Assembly: GCF_002112505.1 (NCBI RefSeq) | Contig: NZ_NEHW01000016.1 | Coordinates: 1 to 64,000 of the forward strand | DNA from: Pseudomonas sp. R28(2017) | GTDB lineage: Bacteria > Pseudomonadota > Gammaproteobacteria > Pseudomonadales > Pseudomonadaceae | DNA length: 64,000 bases | Direction of reading: 5' to 3' | In this document: positions 33,770-42,097 of the stretch, in pieces | Layout of the letters: every line of letters starts with the position of its first letter | Position numbering within the stretch: position 1 is the first letter of the stretch | The notes under the pieces: generated by a model | The model's input: the letters and a program-made list of their open reading frames with translations, nothing else | Databases searched by the model: none | What the model was told of the DNA's origin: nothing | Position numbers and translations under genes: made by a program

Positions 33770-34561
33770 ATGGACGCCCATCTGATCACCGCGCTCGGCA
33801 ACGAGCTGTTCGACGCCCTGCGCGGCCGCCATCCCCTGCAACCGTTGACCCGCCGCTACCCTGACCTGACCCTCGACCAGGCCTACCGCATCTCGCTGGC
33901 CTTCCTGCAGCGCCGCGAGGCCTTGGGCGAGCGGGTAGTCGGCAAGAAGATCGGCGTGACCAGCCGCGCCGTGCAGGAAATGCTCGACGTGCACCAGCCG
34001 GATTTCGGCTTTCTTACCGATGCCATGCAGGTCGAGGACGGCAGCGAGGTCAGCCTGGCCCGGCACCAGCTGATCCAGCCGCGTGCCGAAGGCGAAATCG
34101 CCTTCATCCTCGGCGAGGACCTGCACGGCCCCGGCATCACGGCCGAGGACGTGCTGGCTGCCACGCAGTGGGTGATGCCGTGCTTCGAGATCGTCGACTC
34201 GCGTATCGACAACTGGCAGATCCGCATCCAGGACACCGTGGCCGACAACGCTTCGTGCGGCGTGTTCGCCCTCGGCACGCAACGCCTCGACCCGCGCACG
34301 CTGGACCTGGCCAAGGTGCAGATGCAACTGCAGAAGAACGGCCAGCCGGCCGGCAGCGGCCTGGGCTCGGCGGTGCAGGGCCACCCCTGCGCAGCGGTGG
34401 CCTGGCTGGCCAACACCCTGGGCGAGCTGGGCATCCCGTTCCGCCGTGGCGAAATCATTCTTTCCGGCGCCCTGGCGCCACTGGTGCCGGTGACCGCCGG
34501 CGACCATATCAGCCTGAGCATGAGCGGGTTGGGCCAGTCCAGCCTGCGCTTCGTGCCCTGA
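33770..34561 (+). CDS. hsaE: 2-hydroxyhexa-2,4-dienoate hydratase HsaE
   Basis: The 263-residue protein is of the 2-keto-4-pentenoate hydratase/fumarylacetoacetate hydrolase-like family, with VVGKKIGVTSRAVQEML, PRAEGEIAFILGEDL (the metal-binding E-x-E motif) and RIDNWQIRIQDTVADNAS. HsaE/TesE hydrates the dienoate released by HsaD to 4-hydroxy-2-oxohexanoate. Next to hsaG and hsaF. A ribosome-binding site AAGAAGAGAG precedes the ATG. No copy of the 18-bp box was seen between the terminator and this start. Confidence 0.92.
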   Translation: MDAHLITALGNELFDALRGRHPLQPLTRRYPDLTLDQAYRISLAFLQRREALGERVVGKKIGVTSRAVQEMLDVHQPDFGFLTDAMQVEDGSEVSLARHQLIQPRAEGEIAFILGEDLHGPGITAEDVLAATQWVMPCFEIVDSRIDNWQIRIQDTVADNASCGVFALGTQRLDPRTLDLAKVQMQLQKNGQPAGSGLGSAVQGHPCAAVAWLANTLGELGIPFRRGEIILSGALAPLVPVTAGDHISLSMSGLGQSSLRFVP

Positions 34562-34582
34562 CCTTTGCGTGGAGCGTTGAAC

Positions 34583-35506
34583 ATGAGCAAGAAAATCCGA
34601 TGTGCGTTGATCGGGCCGGGCAACATCGGCACCGACCTGCTGTACAAACTCAAGCGCAGCGAGGTGCTGGAGCCGGTCTGGATGGTCGGCATCGATGCCA
34701 GCTCCGAAGGCTTGGCACGGGCCCGCGAGCTGGGCCTGAAAACCACCGCCGACGGCGTCGACGGCCTGTTGCCGCACGTGCTGGACGACAATATCCAGAT
34801 CGCCTTCGATGCCACCTCAGCTTACGTGCATGCGCAGAACAGCCAGAAGCTCAACGCCCTGGGCGTGCTGATGATCGACCTCACGCCAGCGGCCATCGGC
34901 CCCTACTGCGTACCGCCGGTCAACCTCAAGGCCAACCTCGGGCTGGGGGTGATGAACGTCAACATGGTCACCTGTGGCGGCCAGGCGACCATCCCGCTGG
35001 TGGCGGCGGTGTCCAGCGTGCAGCCGGTGGCCTACGCCGAGATCATCGCCACCGCCGCGTCGAAATCGGTGGGCCCGGGCACGCGCAAGAACATCGACGA
35101 ATTCACCCGCACCACCGCCAATGCCGTGGAGCAGGTGGGCGGCGCCCGGCAGGGCAAGGCGATCATCGTCATCAACCCGGCCGAGCCGCCGCTGATCATG
35201 CGCGACACCGTGCACTGCCTGACCGACGACGAGCCGGACCAGCCGGCGATCCGCGCCGCGATCGAGGCGATGATCGAACAGGTGCAGCGCTACGTGCCGG
35301 GTTACCGGCTGGTCAACGGGCCGGTGTTCGACGGCAAGCGCGTGTCGATCTTCATGGAGGTGGAAGGCCTGGGCGACTACCTGCCGCGCTACGCTGGCAA
35401 CCTCGACATCATGACGGCGGCAGCGGCGCGTACCGCCGAGCTGTACGCCGAAGCAATCCTCAAGGGCGAGCTGCTGCTGCGCCCTGCCCCCACTGCCCTG
35501 GCCTAA
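34583..35506 (+). CDS. hsaG: Acylating propanal/acetaldehyde dehydrogenase HsaG
   Basis: The 307-residue CoA-acylating aldehyde dehydrogenase has the Rossmann motif GPGNIGTDL (residues 11-19) and nucleophile C131 in NMVTCGGQATIP. ATG 34583 follows GGAGCGTTGAAC; an in-frame start 18 nt earlier is less well placed. It takes propanal channelled from HsaF and makes propionyl-CoA. The 21-nt gap to hsaE and 10-nt gap to hsaF fit the classic bphJ/I-type pair. Confidence 0.93.
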   Translation: MSKKIRCALIGPGNIGTDLLYKLKRSEVLEPVWMVGIDASSEGLARARELGLKTTADGVDGLLPHVLDDNIQIAFDATSAYVHAQNSQKLNALGVLMIDLTPAAIGPYCVPPVNLKANLGLGVMNVNMVTCGGQATIPLVAAVSSVQPVAYAEIIATAASKSVGPGTRKNIDEFTRTTANAVEQVGGARQGKAIIVINPAEPPLIMRDTVHCLTDDEPDQPAIRAAIEAMIEQVQRYVPGYRLVNGPVFDGKRVSIFMEVEGLGDYLPRYAGNLDIMTAAAARTAELYAEAILKGELLLRPAPTALA

Positions 35507-35516
35507 GGAGCCGACC

Positions 35517-36539
35517 ATGGACCTCAACGGCAAACGCATCACCGTACATGACATGTGCCTGCGCGACGGCATGCACCCCAAGCGCCACCAGATCAGCCTC
35601 GACGAGATGCAGCGCATCGCCTGCGGCCTGGATGCCGCCGGGGTACCGCTGATCGAGGTTACCCACGGCGATGGCCTGGGCGGCAGTTCGGTCAACTACG
35701 GCTTCCCCGCCCACAGTGACGAGGCCTACCTCTCGGCGGTGATCCCGCTGATGAAACAGGCCAAGGTCTCCGCACTGCTGCTGCCGGGCATCGGCACGGT
35801 GGAGCACCTGAAGATGGCCCACGGCCTGGGCGTGAGCACCCTGCGGGTGGCTACCCACTGCACCGAGGCCGATGTCAGCGAACAGCACATCGCCCATGCC
35901 CGGCACCTGGGCATGGACACCGTGGGCTTCTTGATGATGGCGCACATGAACAGCCCCGAAGGCCTGGCCACCCAGGGCAAGCTGATGGAAAGCTACGGCG
36001 CCAACTGCATCTACCTGACCGACTCGGCGGGCTACCTGCTGCCGCACCAGGTGAGCGAGCGGGTGGCGGCGATGCGTGCCGCGCTGCGCCCGGAGACCGA
36101 GATCGGCTTCCATGGCCACCACAACCTGTCGATGGGCGTGGCCAACTCGATCGCCGCGATCGCTGCGGGCGCCAGCCGTATCGACGCGGCCTGCGCGGGG
36201 TTGGGTGCCGGTGCCGGCAACACGCCGATGGAGGTGCTGGTGGCGGTGTGCAAGCGCATGGGCATCGACACCGGGGTGGATGTGTTCGCCATCCAGGACG
36301 TGGCCGAGGACCTGGTGGTGCCGATCATGGACTTTCCCATCCGCAGTGACCGCGATGCGCTGACCATGGGCTATGCCGGGGTGTATGGCTCGTTCCTGCT
36401 GTTTGCCAAGCGGGCCGAGCAGAAGTATGGGGTTTCGGCGCGGGAGATTCTGGTGGAGATGGGCCGGCGCGGGATGGTCGGCGGGCAGGAAGACATGATC
36501 GAAGATACGGCGATGACCCTGGCCAAGCGCCGGGCCTGA
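35517..36539 (+). CDS. hsaF: 4-hydroxy-2-oxohexanoate aldolase HsaF
   Basis: The 340-residue DmpG/BphI-type TIM-barrel aldolase has LRDGMHPKRHQ (catalytic Arg and metal-binding Asp) near residue 17 and the metal His pair in IGFHGHHNLSMG. The C-terminal communication domain ends in DTAMTLAKRRA. It splits 4-hydroxy-2-oxohexanoate into pyruvate and propanal and channels propanal to HsaG. AAGGAG precedes the ATG. Final gene of the plus-strand unit, converging on the SDR at 36624-37457. Confidence 0.93.
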   Translation: MDLNGKRITVHDMCLRDGMHPKRHQISLDEMQRIACGLDAAGVPLIEVTHGDGLGGSSVNYGFPAHSDEAYLSAVIPLMKQAKVSALLLPGIGTVEHLKMAHGLGVSTLRVATHCTEADVSEQHIAHARHLGMDTVGFLMMAHMNSPEGLATQGKLMESYGANCIYLTDSAGYLLPHQVSERVAAMRAALRPETEIGFHGHHNLSMGVANSIAAIAAGASRIDAACAGLGAGAGNTPMEVLVAVCKRMGIDTGVDVFAIQDVAEDLVVPIMDFPIRSDRDALTMGYAGVYGSFLLFAKRAEQKYGVSAREILVEMGRRGMVGGQEDMIEDTAMTLAKRRA

Positions 36540-36574
36540 TTCGGTTCCTGCAGTACAGCGCGATGCATGGCTGC

Positions 36575-36607
36575 CCTGTAGGAGCGGCCTTGTGTCGCGC
36601 CTACAGG
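36575..36607. repeat. REP-like inverted repeat between convergent genes
   Basis: The arms CCTGTAGG (36575-36582) and CCTACAGG (36600-36607) enclose a GAGCGGCCTTGTG core typical of Pseudomonas REP DNA. It may act as a weak bidirectional terminator. Confidence 0.5.
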
Positions 36608-36623
36608 AATTGCCACAGCCTTA

Positions 36624-37457
36624 TCACCGCCAGTCGGCGACGATCCCATGCTCTAGGGCCAACCCCTGCGCCGCCACCGTCCGCCGCTGGTACTGCGTCG
36701 CCTGCGGGTCGGTGGCCAACCACAACATCACCGCCGCCGGCACCTCAGGCGGTGCGCTGCCAGCGCGCAAGGCAATCACCCCCTGCTCGCCAATGGTCAC
36801 TTTCAACGCCTCGGTGGTCACCACTCCAGGGTTCAGGGTATAGGCACGAATCCCCCGCTCGCCCAGCTCGGTCGACAAAATGCCCGACAGTCGCGACACG
36901 GCCGCCTTGCCGGCGCCGTAGGCATAACCCCAGCCGCCCTTGTCCGCCGCCACCGGCGGGTCGCTCTCGCCAGCGCCGGAGGTAACGTTGATCACTACCC
37001 CGCCGCCCTGCCCGAGCATGCGTTGCACCACGGCCTGGGTCAGCAGCAAGGGCGTCAGGATGTAGCCCTTGAACATCCGTTCCAGGGTGTCCGGCTGCAG
37101 CGCGAGGAAGGTCGAATTGAGGTCGCTGCCCTGGTAGATGGCATTGTTCACCAGCACGTCGATGCGCCCGTACTCAGCCAGCACCGCCGCACAGGCCTGT
37201 TCGGCGGTGGCGCTGTCGAGCAGGTCCATCGGTACCACCAAGGCGCGTGCGCCCAGCGCCCGGATTGCCTCGGCGGTGCCATTGAGGCTGCCGGACAACG
37301 GCGCGCCCGCAGCATCGCGCAGGGCGTGCTGATGCTGCTCACCCTCCTCGAGCGTGCGGGCGCTGATCGCCACGTCGTAACCGGCACGGGCGAACGCCAG
37401 CGCCGCCGCCCGGCCGATGCCACGGCTGGCACCGGTAATGAAGGCCACTTTGTTCAT
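36624..37457 (-). CDS. Short-chain dehydrogenase, unassigned
   Basis: The 277-residue SDR has TGASRGIG at residues 8-15, NNAIYQGSDL, NVTSGAGESDPP and YGAGKAAVSRL. It is longer than the others because of an insert after the second strand (GEQHQHALRDAAGAP region, about residues 38-60). The N-terminal half resembles NADP-preferring SDRs. It lies 12 nt after hsdA in a two-gene unit behind box 10. A hydroxysteroid or carbonyl substrate is likely, but position and direction are unknown. Confidence 0.78.
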   Translation of the reverse strand: MNKVAFITGASRGIGRAAALAFARAGYDVAISARTLEEGEQHQHALRDAAGAPLSGSLNGTAEAIRALGARALVVPMDLLDSATAEQACAAVLAEYGRIDVLVNNAIYQGSDLNSTFLALQPDTLERMFKGYILTPLLLTQAVVQRMLGQGGGVVINVTSGAGESDPPVAADKGGWGYAYGAGKAAVSRLSGILSTELGERGIRAYTLNPGVVTTEALKVTIGEQGVIALRAGSAPPEVPAAVMLWLATDPQATQYQRRTVAAQGLALEHGIVADWR

Positions 37458-37469
37458 AGGGAATCCTTG

Positions 37470-38237
37470 TCAGAAACGCGGCGCGCGCACCATCGCGTCC
37501 ATACCGCCGTCGATGAATACCACGCTGCCATGCACGAACTGCGCTTGCTCGGACTGCAGGAATGTCACCAACGCGGCGATTTCCTCTGGGCGCCCGGCAC
37601 GCCCCAGCGGCGCGACGAACTCGCGCACCGCCTTGCCGAAGCGCGCATCGTCCAGCGACGCCTGGTGCAGCGGGGTCTGCACCGCGCCCGGCGCCACCAC
37701 GTTCAGGCGCATGCCACGCTGGCCCCAGGCCGAGGCCAGGCTGCGTGCATGGTGGGTGATGGCATATTTGGAACAGGCATAGGCCACATGGGGCTGGCCC
37801 AGGCCATTGGCCAGGTCCAGTGCCCGCCCTTCGTCGCCGTCGAGCATGGCGCTGGTCATCGCCTGCTGCTCGGCGCCTGGCTGGGTGGCGGCCACCGAGC
37901 CAATCACCAGCGCCGCCGGGTTACGCCCACGCGCCAGGGCGCCTTGCAAACCTTCGAGCAACTGGCTCACGCCAAAGTAGTTGACCGCCAGGATCAACCC
38001 GCAGGACGGCGCGGTCACGCCAACCCCGGCGCAGCAGACCAGGCCGTCGAGCACCCCGCCGCTGCGTTCGAGCACTTCGGCAATCGCCGCCGCGCGCCCT
38101 TGCTCGGTAGAAAGGTCGGCCACCACCTCGGCATCGGCACGGTCGATGCCGATGATTTCATGACCCGCCGCGCGCAACGCCGCGGCAACGGCGGCACCAA
38201 TGCCCGAGGCACTGCCGCTGATAGCTGTAACAGACAT
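37470..38237 (-). CDS. hsdA: 3alpha-hydroxysteroid dehydrogenase/carbonyl reductase HsdA-like
   Basis: The 255-residue SDR has short, atypical cofactor loop SGSASGIGAA (residues 8-17), GIDRADAEVVADLS, VNYFGVSQL, a catalytic tract AYACSKYAITHHARS and RLNVVAPGAVQTPLHQASL. The C-terminus is VHGSVVFIDGGMDAMVR followed by APRF. Nearly every block corresponds to HsdA of Comamonas testosteroni, the enzyme that oxidises the 3alpha-hydroxyl of bile acids and androsterone. It would start bile acid catabolism. Behind box 10, 53 nt away. High confidence in the family; a few related carbonyl reductases have other substrates. Confidence 0.9.
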   Translation of the reverse strand: MSVTAISGSASGIGAAVAAALRAAGHEIIGIDRADAEVVADLSTEQGRAAAIAEVLERSGGVLDGLVCCAGVGVTAPSCGLILAVNYFGVSQLLEGLQGALARGRNPAALVIGSVAATQPGAEQQAMTSAMLDGDEGRALDLANGLGQPHVAYACSKYAITHHARSLASAWGQRGMRLNVVAPGAVQTPLHQASLDDARFGKAVREFVAPLGRAGRPEEIAALVTFLQSEQAQFVHGSVVFIDGGMDAMVRAPRF

Positions 38238-38290
38238 GATCGATCTCCACGATAGGTCGGTGCAGTATCGGCAGAAGGCCAACGCGCCAG

Positions 38291-38308
38291 CATCGTCCTT
38301 GCGGACTA
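38291..38308 (-). promoter_or_regulatory. Regulator box 10 (hsdA)
   Basis: Sense TAGTCCGCAAGGACGATG lies 53 nt before the hsdA ATG. GATACT starts 22 nt after the box, the same -10 and spacing as box 2. Confidence 0.75.
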
Positions 38309-38330
38309 CGGCTGGCGAGCTGGATGTGCC

Positions 38331-39560
38331 TCAGGCACGGCGCGCCACGGCCAGTTGCGGCAGCGGCACCTTGAGACGCTCGGGCGCCTTCAGCGCCACC
38401 TTGGGCTTGCCGAGGGCGACCACGCTGTTGAGCAGGATGCGCACCAGTTCGGTCTGGCGGCGCACGCCAGTCTTGGAGAAGATCGAGCGCAAGTGCGCCC
38501 GCGCGGTGTTGCGGCGGATGTTCAGCTCTTCGGCGGCTTCTTCCAGCGACAGGCCGTTGGCCAGTTCCATGGCCAGCGCGGTTTCGGCGCGGGTCAGGTT
38601 GAACAGTTGCTTGGTCACCACCTCGCTGGCCAGCGACTTGCTCGCCGCATCACGGATGTACACCAGCGCCGCCGGCTTGCCGCGTTCATCGGCCCAGTCC
38701 AGCGAAGGGATCGACTCGACCACCAGGCCCAGGTTGACCAGGCCAGATGGGCGGGTCACCGACATGGCTTCGGCGCCCTTGGGCGCATCCGGGGAAAACG
38801 CGGCGCGAATCAGCCGCTGCAGCTCGCGGTTGTCGCTTGGGTAGGTCGCCTCCAGGCGCCCGCCCACCAGCTTCAGGCCGTCGGCGCTGGCGAGAATTTC
38901 CTGGGCCACCGGGTTGACCCGCAGCACGCTGCCGCTCTCGTCCAGCACCAGCGTGGCCACCGACAGGCGGCTGATGGCCTGGGAATAGAGCTCGCTGAGC
39001 GATTCGCTGCGGTCGAGCAGGTTATGCACCTGCAGCGCCCGGCGCAGGTGCGGCAGGAACATCCCGCACAGGGCGCGTTCATCGGCCGAGAAATTCGGCT
39101 CGCGCTTGGAGCGGGTGATGCGGAAACGCAGCTTGCCGCCATCGGGGGTGGAAATGTCGGCACCCATCACGTGGTACACGTCCTGCTGGCTGCAGAACAT
39201 CTTGAAATAGGCGCTGCGCTCCCACTCGTCCGAAGTCATGACGTCGTCGACCGTGAACACATGGTCCGGCGGCTGGTTGGTAAAGGGCGTGTTGGTTTGC
39301 GGGTAGGTCATGTAGGTGACGTCACCGGCCCCTTCGATGTCGCCGGAGATGATCATCACGCCCATGTCCGGCTGGTCCGGCACGCGCAGGATCAGGGTCG
39401 CGTAGTTGGCGGCATACAGGGTGCGAAAGCTGGTCAGCGCACGGGCCATCAGCTTGGGGTCGAGGGCGCCTTCATAGACTTCACCGACCAGGCGATCGAA
39501 GGTTGCCAGGTCGCAGCCGAGTCGGGCCAGCGCATCATGGGTCAAGACAGCTTTTTCCAC
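38331..39560 (-). CDS. LuxR-family transcriptional regulator, TeiR-like (regulator B)
   Basis: The 409-residue paralogue of the regulator at 3046-4239 has an N-terminal sensory region of about 320 residues and a C-terminal LuxR helix-turn-helix from about residue 321 (NLTRAETALAMELANG). A basic tail ends in QLAVARRA. The recognition-helix segment is identical to that of regulator A, so both should read the same DNA site. The N-terminal regions differ more, hinting at different ligands. The start is GTG 39560 with GGAG upstream. It follows the module B RND gene after 124 nt containing a hairpin and an AAn-rich leader, so it may be separately controlled. Confidence 0.85.
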   Translation of the reverse strand: MEKAVLTHDALARLGCDLATFDRLVGEVYEGALDPKLMARALTSFRTLYAANYATLILRVPDQPDMGVMIISGDIEGAGDVTYMTYPQTNTPFTNQPPDHVFTVDDVMTSDEWERSAYFKMFCSQQDVYHVMGADISTPDGGKLRFRITRSKREPNFSADERALCGMFLPHLRRALQVHNLLDRSESLSELYSQAISRLSVATLVLDESGSVLRVNPVAQEILASADGLKLVGGRLEATYPSDNRELQRLIRAAFSPDAPKGAEAMSVTRPSGLVNLGLVVESIPSLDWADERGKPAALVYIRDAASKSLASEVVTKQLFNLTRAETALAMELANGLSLEEAAEELNIRRNTARAHLRSIFSKTGVRRQTELVRILLNSVVALGKPKVALKAPERLKVPLPQLAVARRA

Positions 39561-39595
39561 AGTCTTCTCCTCGCTCGGGCAGGCTTCGGCCGGCC

Positions 39596-39610
39596 CTTGT
39601 TATTTTTATT
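39596..39610 (-). promoter_or_regulatory. Possible Crc/Hfq CA motif in the regulator B leader
   Basis: Sense AATAAAAATAACAAG has five AAn units, but it lies 36 nt before the GTG start, farther than usual, so the call is weaker. Confidence 0.4.
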
Positions 39611-39644
39611 CGGCGATGTGTCCGCGGCACAGTCTCGCTGGCCG

Positions 39645-39673
39645 CCCTGGCGCCGACAATAGGGGCGCCAGGG
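39645..39673. other. 10-bp hairpin between RND-2 and regulator B
   Basis: CCCTGGCGCC (39645-39654) pairs with GGCGCCAGGG (39664-39673). The T-rich flank (TTTATTTT) is on the plus-strand side, opposite to the genes here, so in the sense direction it is not a standard terminator. It might be an mRNA-stabilising stem or stop antisense transcription. Confidence 0.55.
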
Positions 39674-39684
39674 TTTATTTTGTA

Positions 39685-42087
39685 TTAGCGAATGTCTCCC
39701 GCGCCTTGGCCCACCAGCACTGGCCTGGGCACCACCTGCCGGGCGACCAGCGGTCGCCCACGGTTGAACCAGGCCGCCAGCGCCGGGAGCAGGAAAATTG
39801 CCCCCAGCACGTTGACCAGGAACATGAACGACAGCAGCACGCCCATGTCGGCCTGGAACTTCAACGGCGCAAACGCCCAGGTGCACACGCCGATCGACAT
39901 GGTCAGGGCGGTGAACACCGCCGCCGTGCCGCGCTGGCACATGGCCCGGTAGAACGCCTCGCGCAGGTCGGCGCCGGCGGCCATCTCGTGCTGGATGCGC
40001 TCGTACAAGTAGATGCCGTAGTCCACGCCGACCCCGACGCCCAGGGCCATTACCGGCAAGGTGGCGACTTTCAGGCCGATACCGAGCATGGCCATCAGCG
40101 CGTTGCACAGGATGGCGACGATGGCCAGGGGCACGAGGATGCACAGCACCGCCCGCAGCGAGAAGAAGGTCAGCCAGCAGAACAGCGCCACCGAGCCGAA
40201 CAGCGCCGCCAGCATGGTCACTTCGGCGCGCTTGACCGCCTCGTTGGAAGCCGCCATGACCCCGACGTTGCCACCGGCCAGCAGGAAATCGACCTTCGGC
40301 GTGCGCACATCGGCGATGATCCGCCGCGCTTCACCGATGGCATGGCTGATGGTGGCACCTTCGTGGTCGGCGAGAAACACCAGGATCTGCATCTGCTGAC
40401 AGCCTTCGGTGACCAGCCCGTCGTCCGGCATGTAGGCCCGCGCCCCCTGGCTAAGGCCGCGTGCCGACCCGGGGATGGCCGCCCAGCGCGGGTTGCCTTC
40501 GTTGTTGCCGGCGATCACCCGCTTGCCCATGCCGGCCACGCTCTGCACCGACTGCACGCCACTGACCGCACGCATGCGGAAATCGAAGGCCTCGACCGCG
40601 CGCATCACCTCGGGCGACAGGCAGCCTTCTTCCACGCCCTTGACCTCGACGAACACCGACAGCACATCCAGGCCGATCGAGTAACTGCCGATGATCCGCG
40701 CATTGTCCTGGTTGTAACGCGAGTCACCGCGCAACTCCGGTGCCCCGGCGCCGATATCGCCCACCGCCAGCTCGCGGGCCTTCCAGGCGCCGCCCACCAA
40801 CAGCGCCAGGCTCACGGCGAACACCGCAAGCGCCGGGCCCGGTTCGGCCAGCGCCGACAGCCGCCACCACAGGCGATGGCGCCCGGCCTCGCGGGCTTGG
40901 GCCCGCTGCAGCGTGGCAGGCTCCAGGCGCAGCCAGGAGAGGATGATCGGCAGCATCAGCTTGTTGGTGATGATCATCAGCATCACCCCGATGCAGGCGG
41001 TGACCCCCAGTTCATGCACGATGGGGATATCGATCAGCATGATCACGGCAAAGCCCAGGGCGTTCATCAGCAAGGCCAGGGAACCTGGGATGAAGATCTT
41101 GCAGAACGCCGAGTGCGCCGCCTGCCGGGCGCTGGCCCCGGCCACCACGTCCTGCTTCCAGGCATTGGTCATCTGCACCGCGTGGGACACGCCGATGGAG
41201 AAGATCAGGAACGGCACCAGGATCGACATCGGGTCGATGCCCAGCCCCAGCAGCGGCAGCAAGCCCAGCAGCCACACCACCGGCAGCAGCGCCACGACCA
41301 GCGCGACCAGGGTCAGGCGCCAGGAACGGGCGTACAGCCACAGCAGCAGCGCGGTGATGGCGAAGGCAATGACGAAGAAGCCGATCACCGTGTTCAGGCC
41401 TTCGACCACATCGCCGACCAGCTTGGCAAAGCCCACCACGCTGATCTCGATGTCGTCGCTGGCGTACTTCTGGCGCAGCGCCTCAAGCCGCTTGGCGACT
41501 TCGACATAGTCCACCGCCTTGCCGGTCTGAGGGTCGATGTCCTGAAGATCGGCACGCACCATCGCCGACTTCAGGTCGTTGGCGATCAGTCGGCCGATCT
41601 GCCCGGAGGCCGCGGCATTGCTGCGCACCTGGGCAAGGTCCGCAGCGCTGCCATTGAAGCGTGGCGGCACCACCACGTCGCCGTAGAAGCCTTCCTCGGT
41701 GATTTCGATGTAGCGCACGTTGGCGGTGAACAGCGAAGTGACGCTGGCCCGGTTGACCCCGGAGATGAAGAACACGTCATCGGTGACCTTGCGCAGGGTG
41801 TCGAGGAACTGCGCGTTGTACAGGTCGCCCTCGCCCTTCCAGCGCACGCTGACCAGGAAGCGGTTGGCGCCGGTGAAGTACTGGCTGAAGCGCAGGAAGT
41901 TGACCATGTAGTCGTGGCGCACCGGGATCTGCTTGTTGAAGCCCGGGTCCAGCTGGGTGTGGGTCGCGCTAAAGCCCAGGCCCAGGGTCAACAGCACGAA
42001 CAGCAACAGCAGGCCTTTGCGCCCCTTCATCAACGCCTGGGCAGTGGCCTCGACACAGCGCGCGGTTCGGGTGTCTGCTTTTTTCAT
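39685..42087 (-). CDS. RND/MMPL-family inner-membrane transporter (envelope module B)
   Basis: The 800-residue paralogue of 4229-6595 has the same plan. A first helix (LLLLFVLLTLGLGFSAT) is followed by a periplasmic domain opening DPGFNKQIPVRHDYMVNF, then helix clusters with GLLPLLGLGIDPMSILVPF and LPVMALGVGVGVDYGIYLYE. ATG 42087 follows GAGAGGC and begins a charged leader MKKADTRTARCVE; a start inside the BNR gene is unlikely. It lies 10 nt after BNR-2. Long stretches are identical or nearly so in the two RND proteins, indicating duplication followed by divergence. The transported substrate is inferred to be a steroid or its acid. Confidence 0.85.
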   Translation of the reverse strand: MKKADTRTARCVEATAQALMKGRKGLLLLFVLLTLGLGFSATHTQLDPGFNKQIPVRHDYMVNFLRFSQYFTGANRFLVSVRWKGEGDLYNAQFLDTLRKVTDDVFFISGVNRASVTSLFTANVRYIEITEEGFYGDVVVPPRFNGSAADLAQVRSNAAASGQIGRLIANDLKSAMVRADLQDIDPQTGKAVDYVEVAKRLEALRQKYASDDIEISVVGFAKLVGDVVEGLNTVIGFFVIAFAITALLLWLYARSWRLTLVALVVALLPVVWLLGLLPLLGLGIDPMSILVPFLIFSIGVSHAVQMTNAWKQDVVAGASARQAAHSAFCKIFIPGSLALLMNALGFAVIMLIDIPIVHELGVTACIGVMLMIITNKLMLPIILSWLRLEPATLQRAQAREAGRHRLWWRLSALAEPGPALAVFAVSLALLVGGAWKARELAVGDIGAGAPELRGDSRYNQDNARIIGSYSIGLDVLSVFVEVKGVEEGCLSPEVMRAVEAFDFRMRAVSGVQSVQSVAGMGKRVIAGNNEGNPRWAAIPGSARGLSQGARAYMPDDGLVTEGCQQMQILVFLADHEGATISHAIGEARRIIADVRTPKVDFLLAGGNVGVMAASNEAVKRAEVTMLAALFGSVALFCWLTFFSLRAVLCILVPLAIVAILCNALMAMLGIGLKVATLPVMALGVGVGVDYGIYLYERIQHEMAAGADLREAFYRAMCQRGTAAVFTALTMSIGVCTWAFAPLKFQADMGVLLSFMFLVNVLGAIFLLPALAAWFNRGRPLVARQVVPRPVLVGQGAGDIR

Positions 42088-42097
42088 GGTTTGCCTC

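Noticed and set aside
39645..39673. Calling the hairpin a terminator of the module B RND transcript
   Set aside because: The T-rich tract lies on the plus-strand side, while the sense (minus-strand) flank after the stem is GC-rich.
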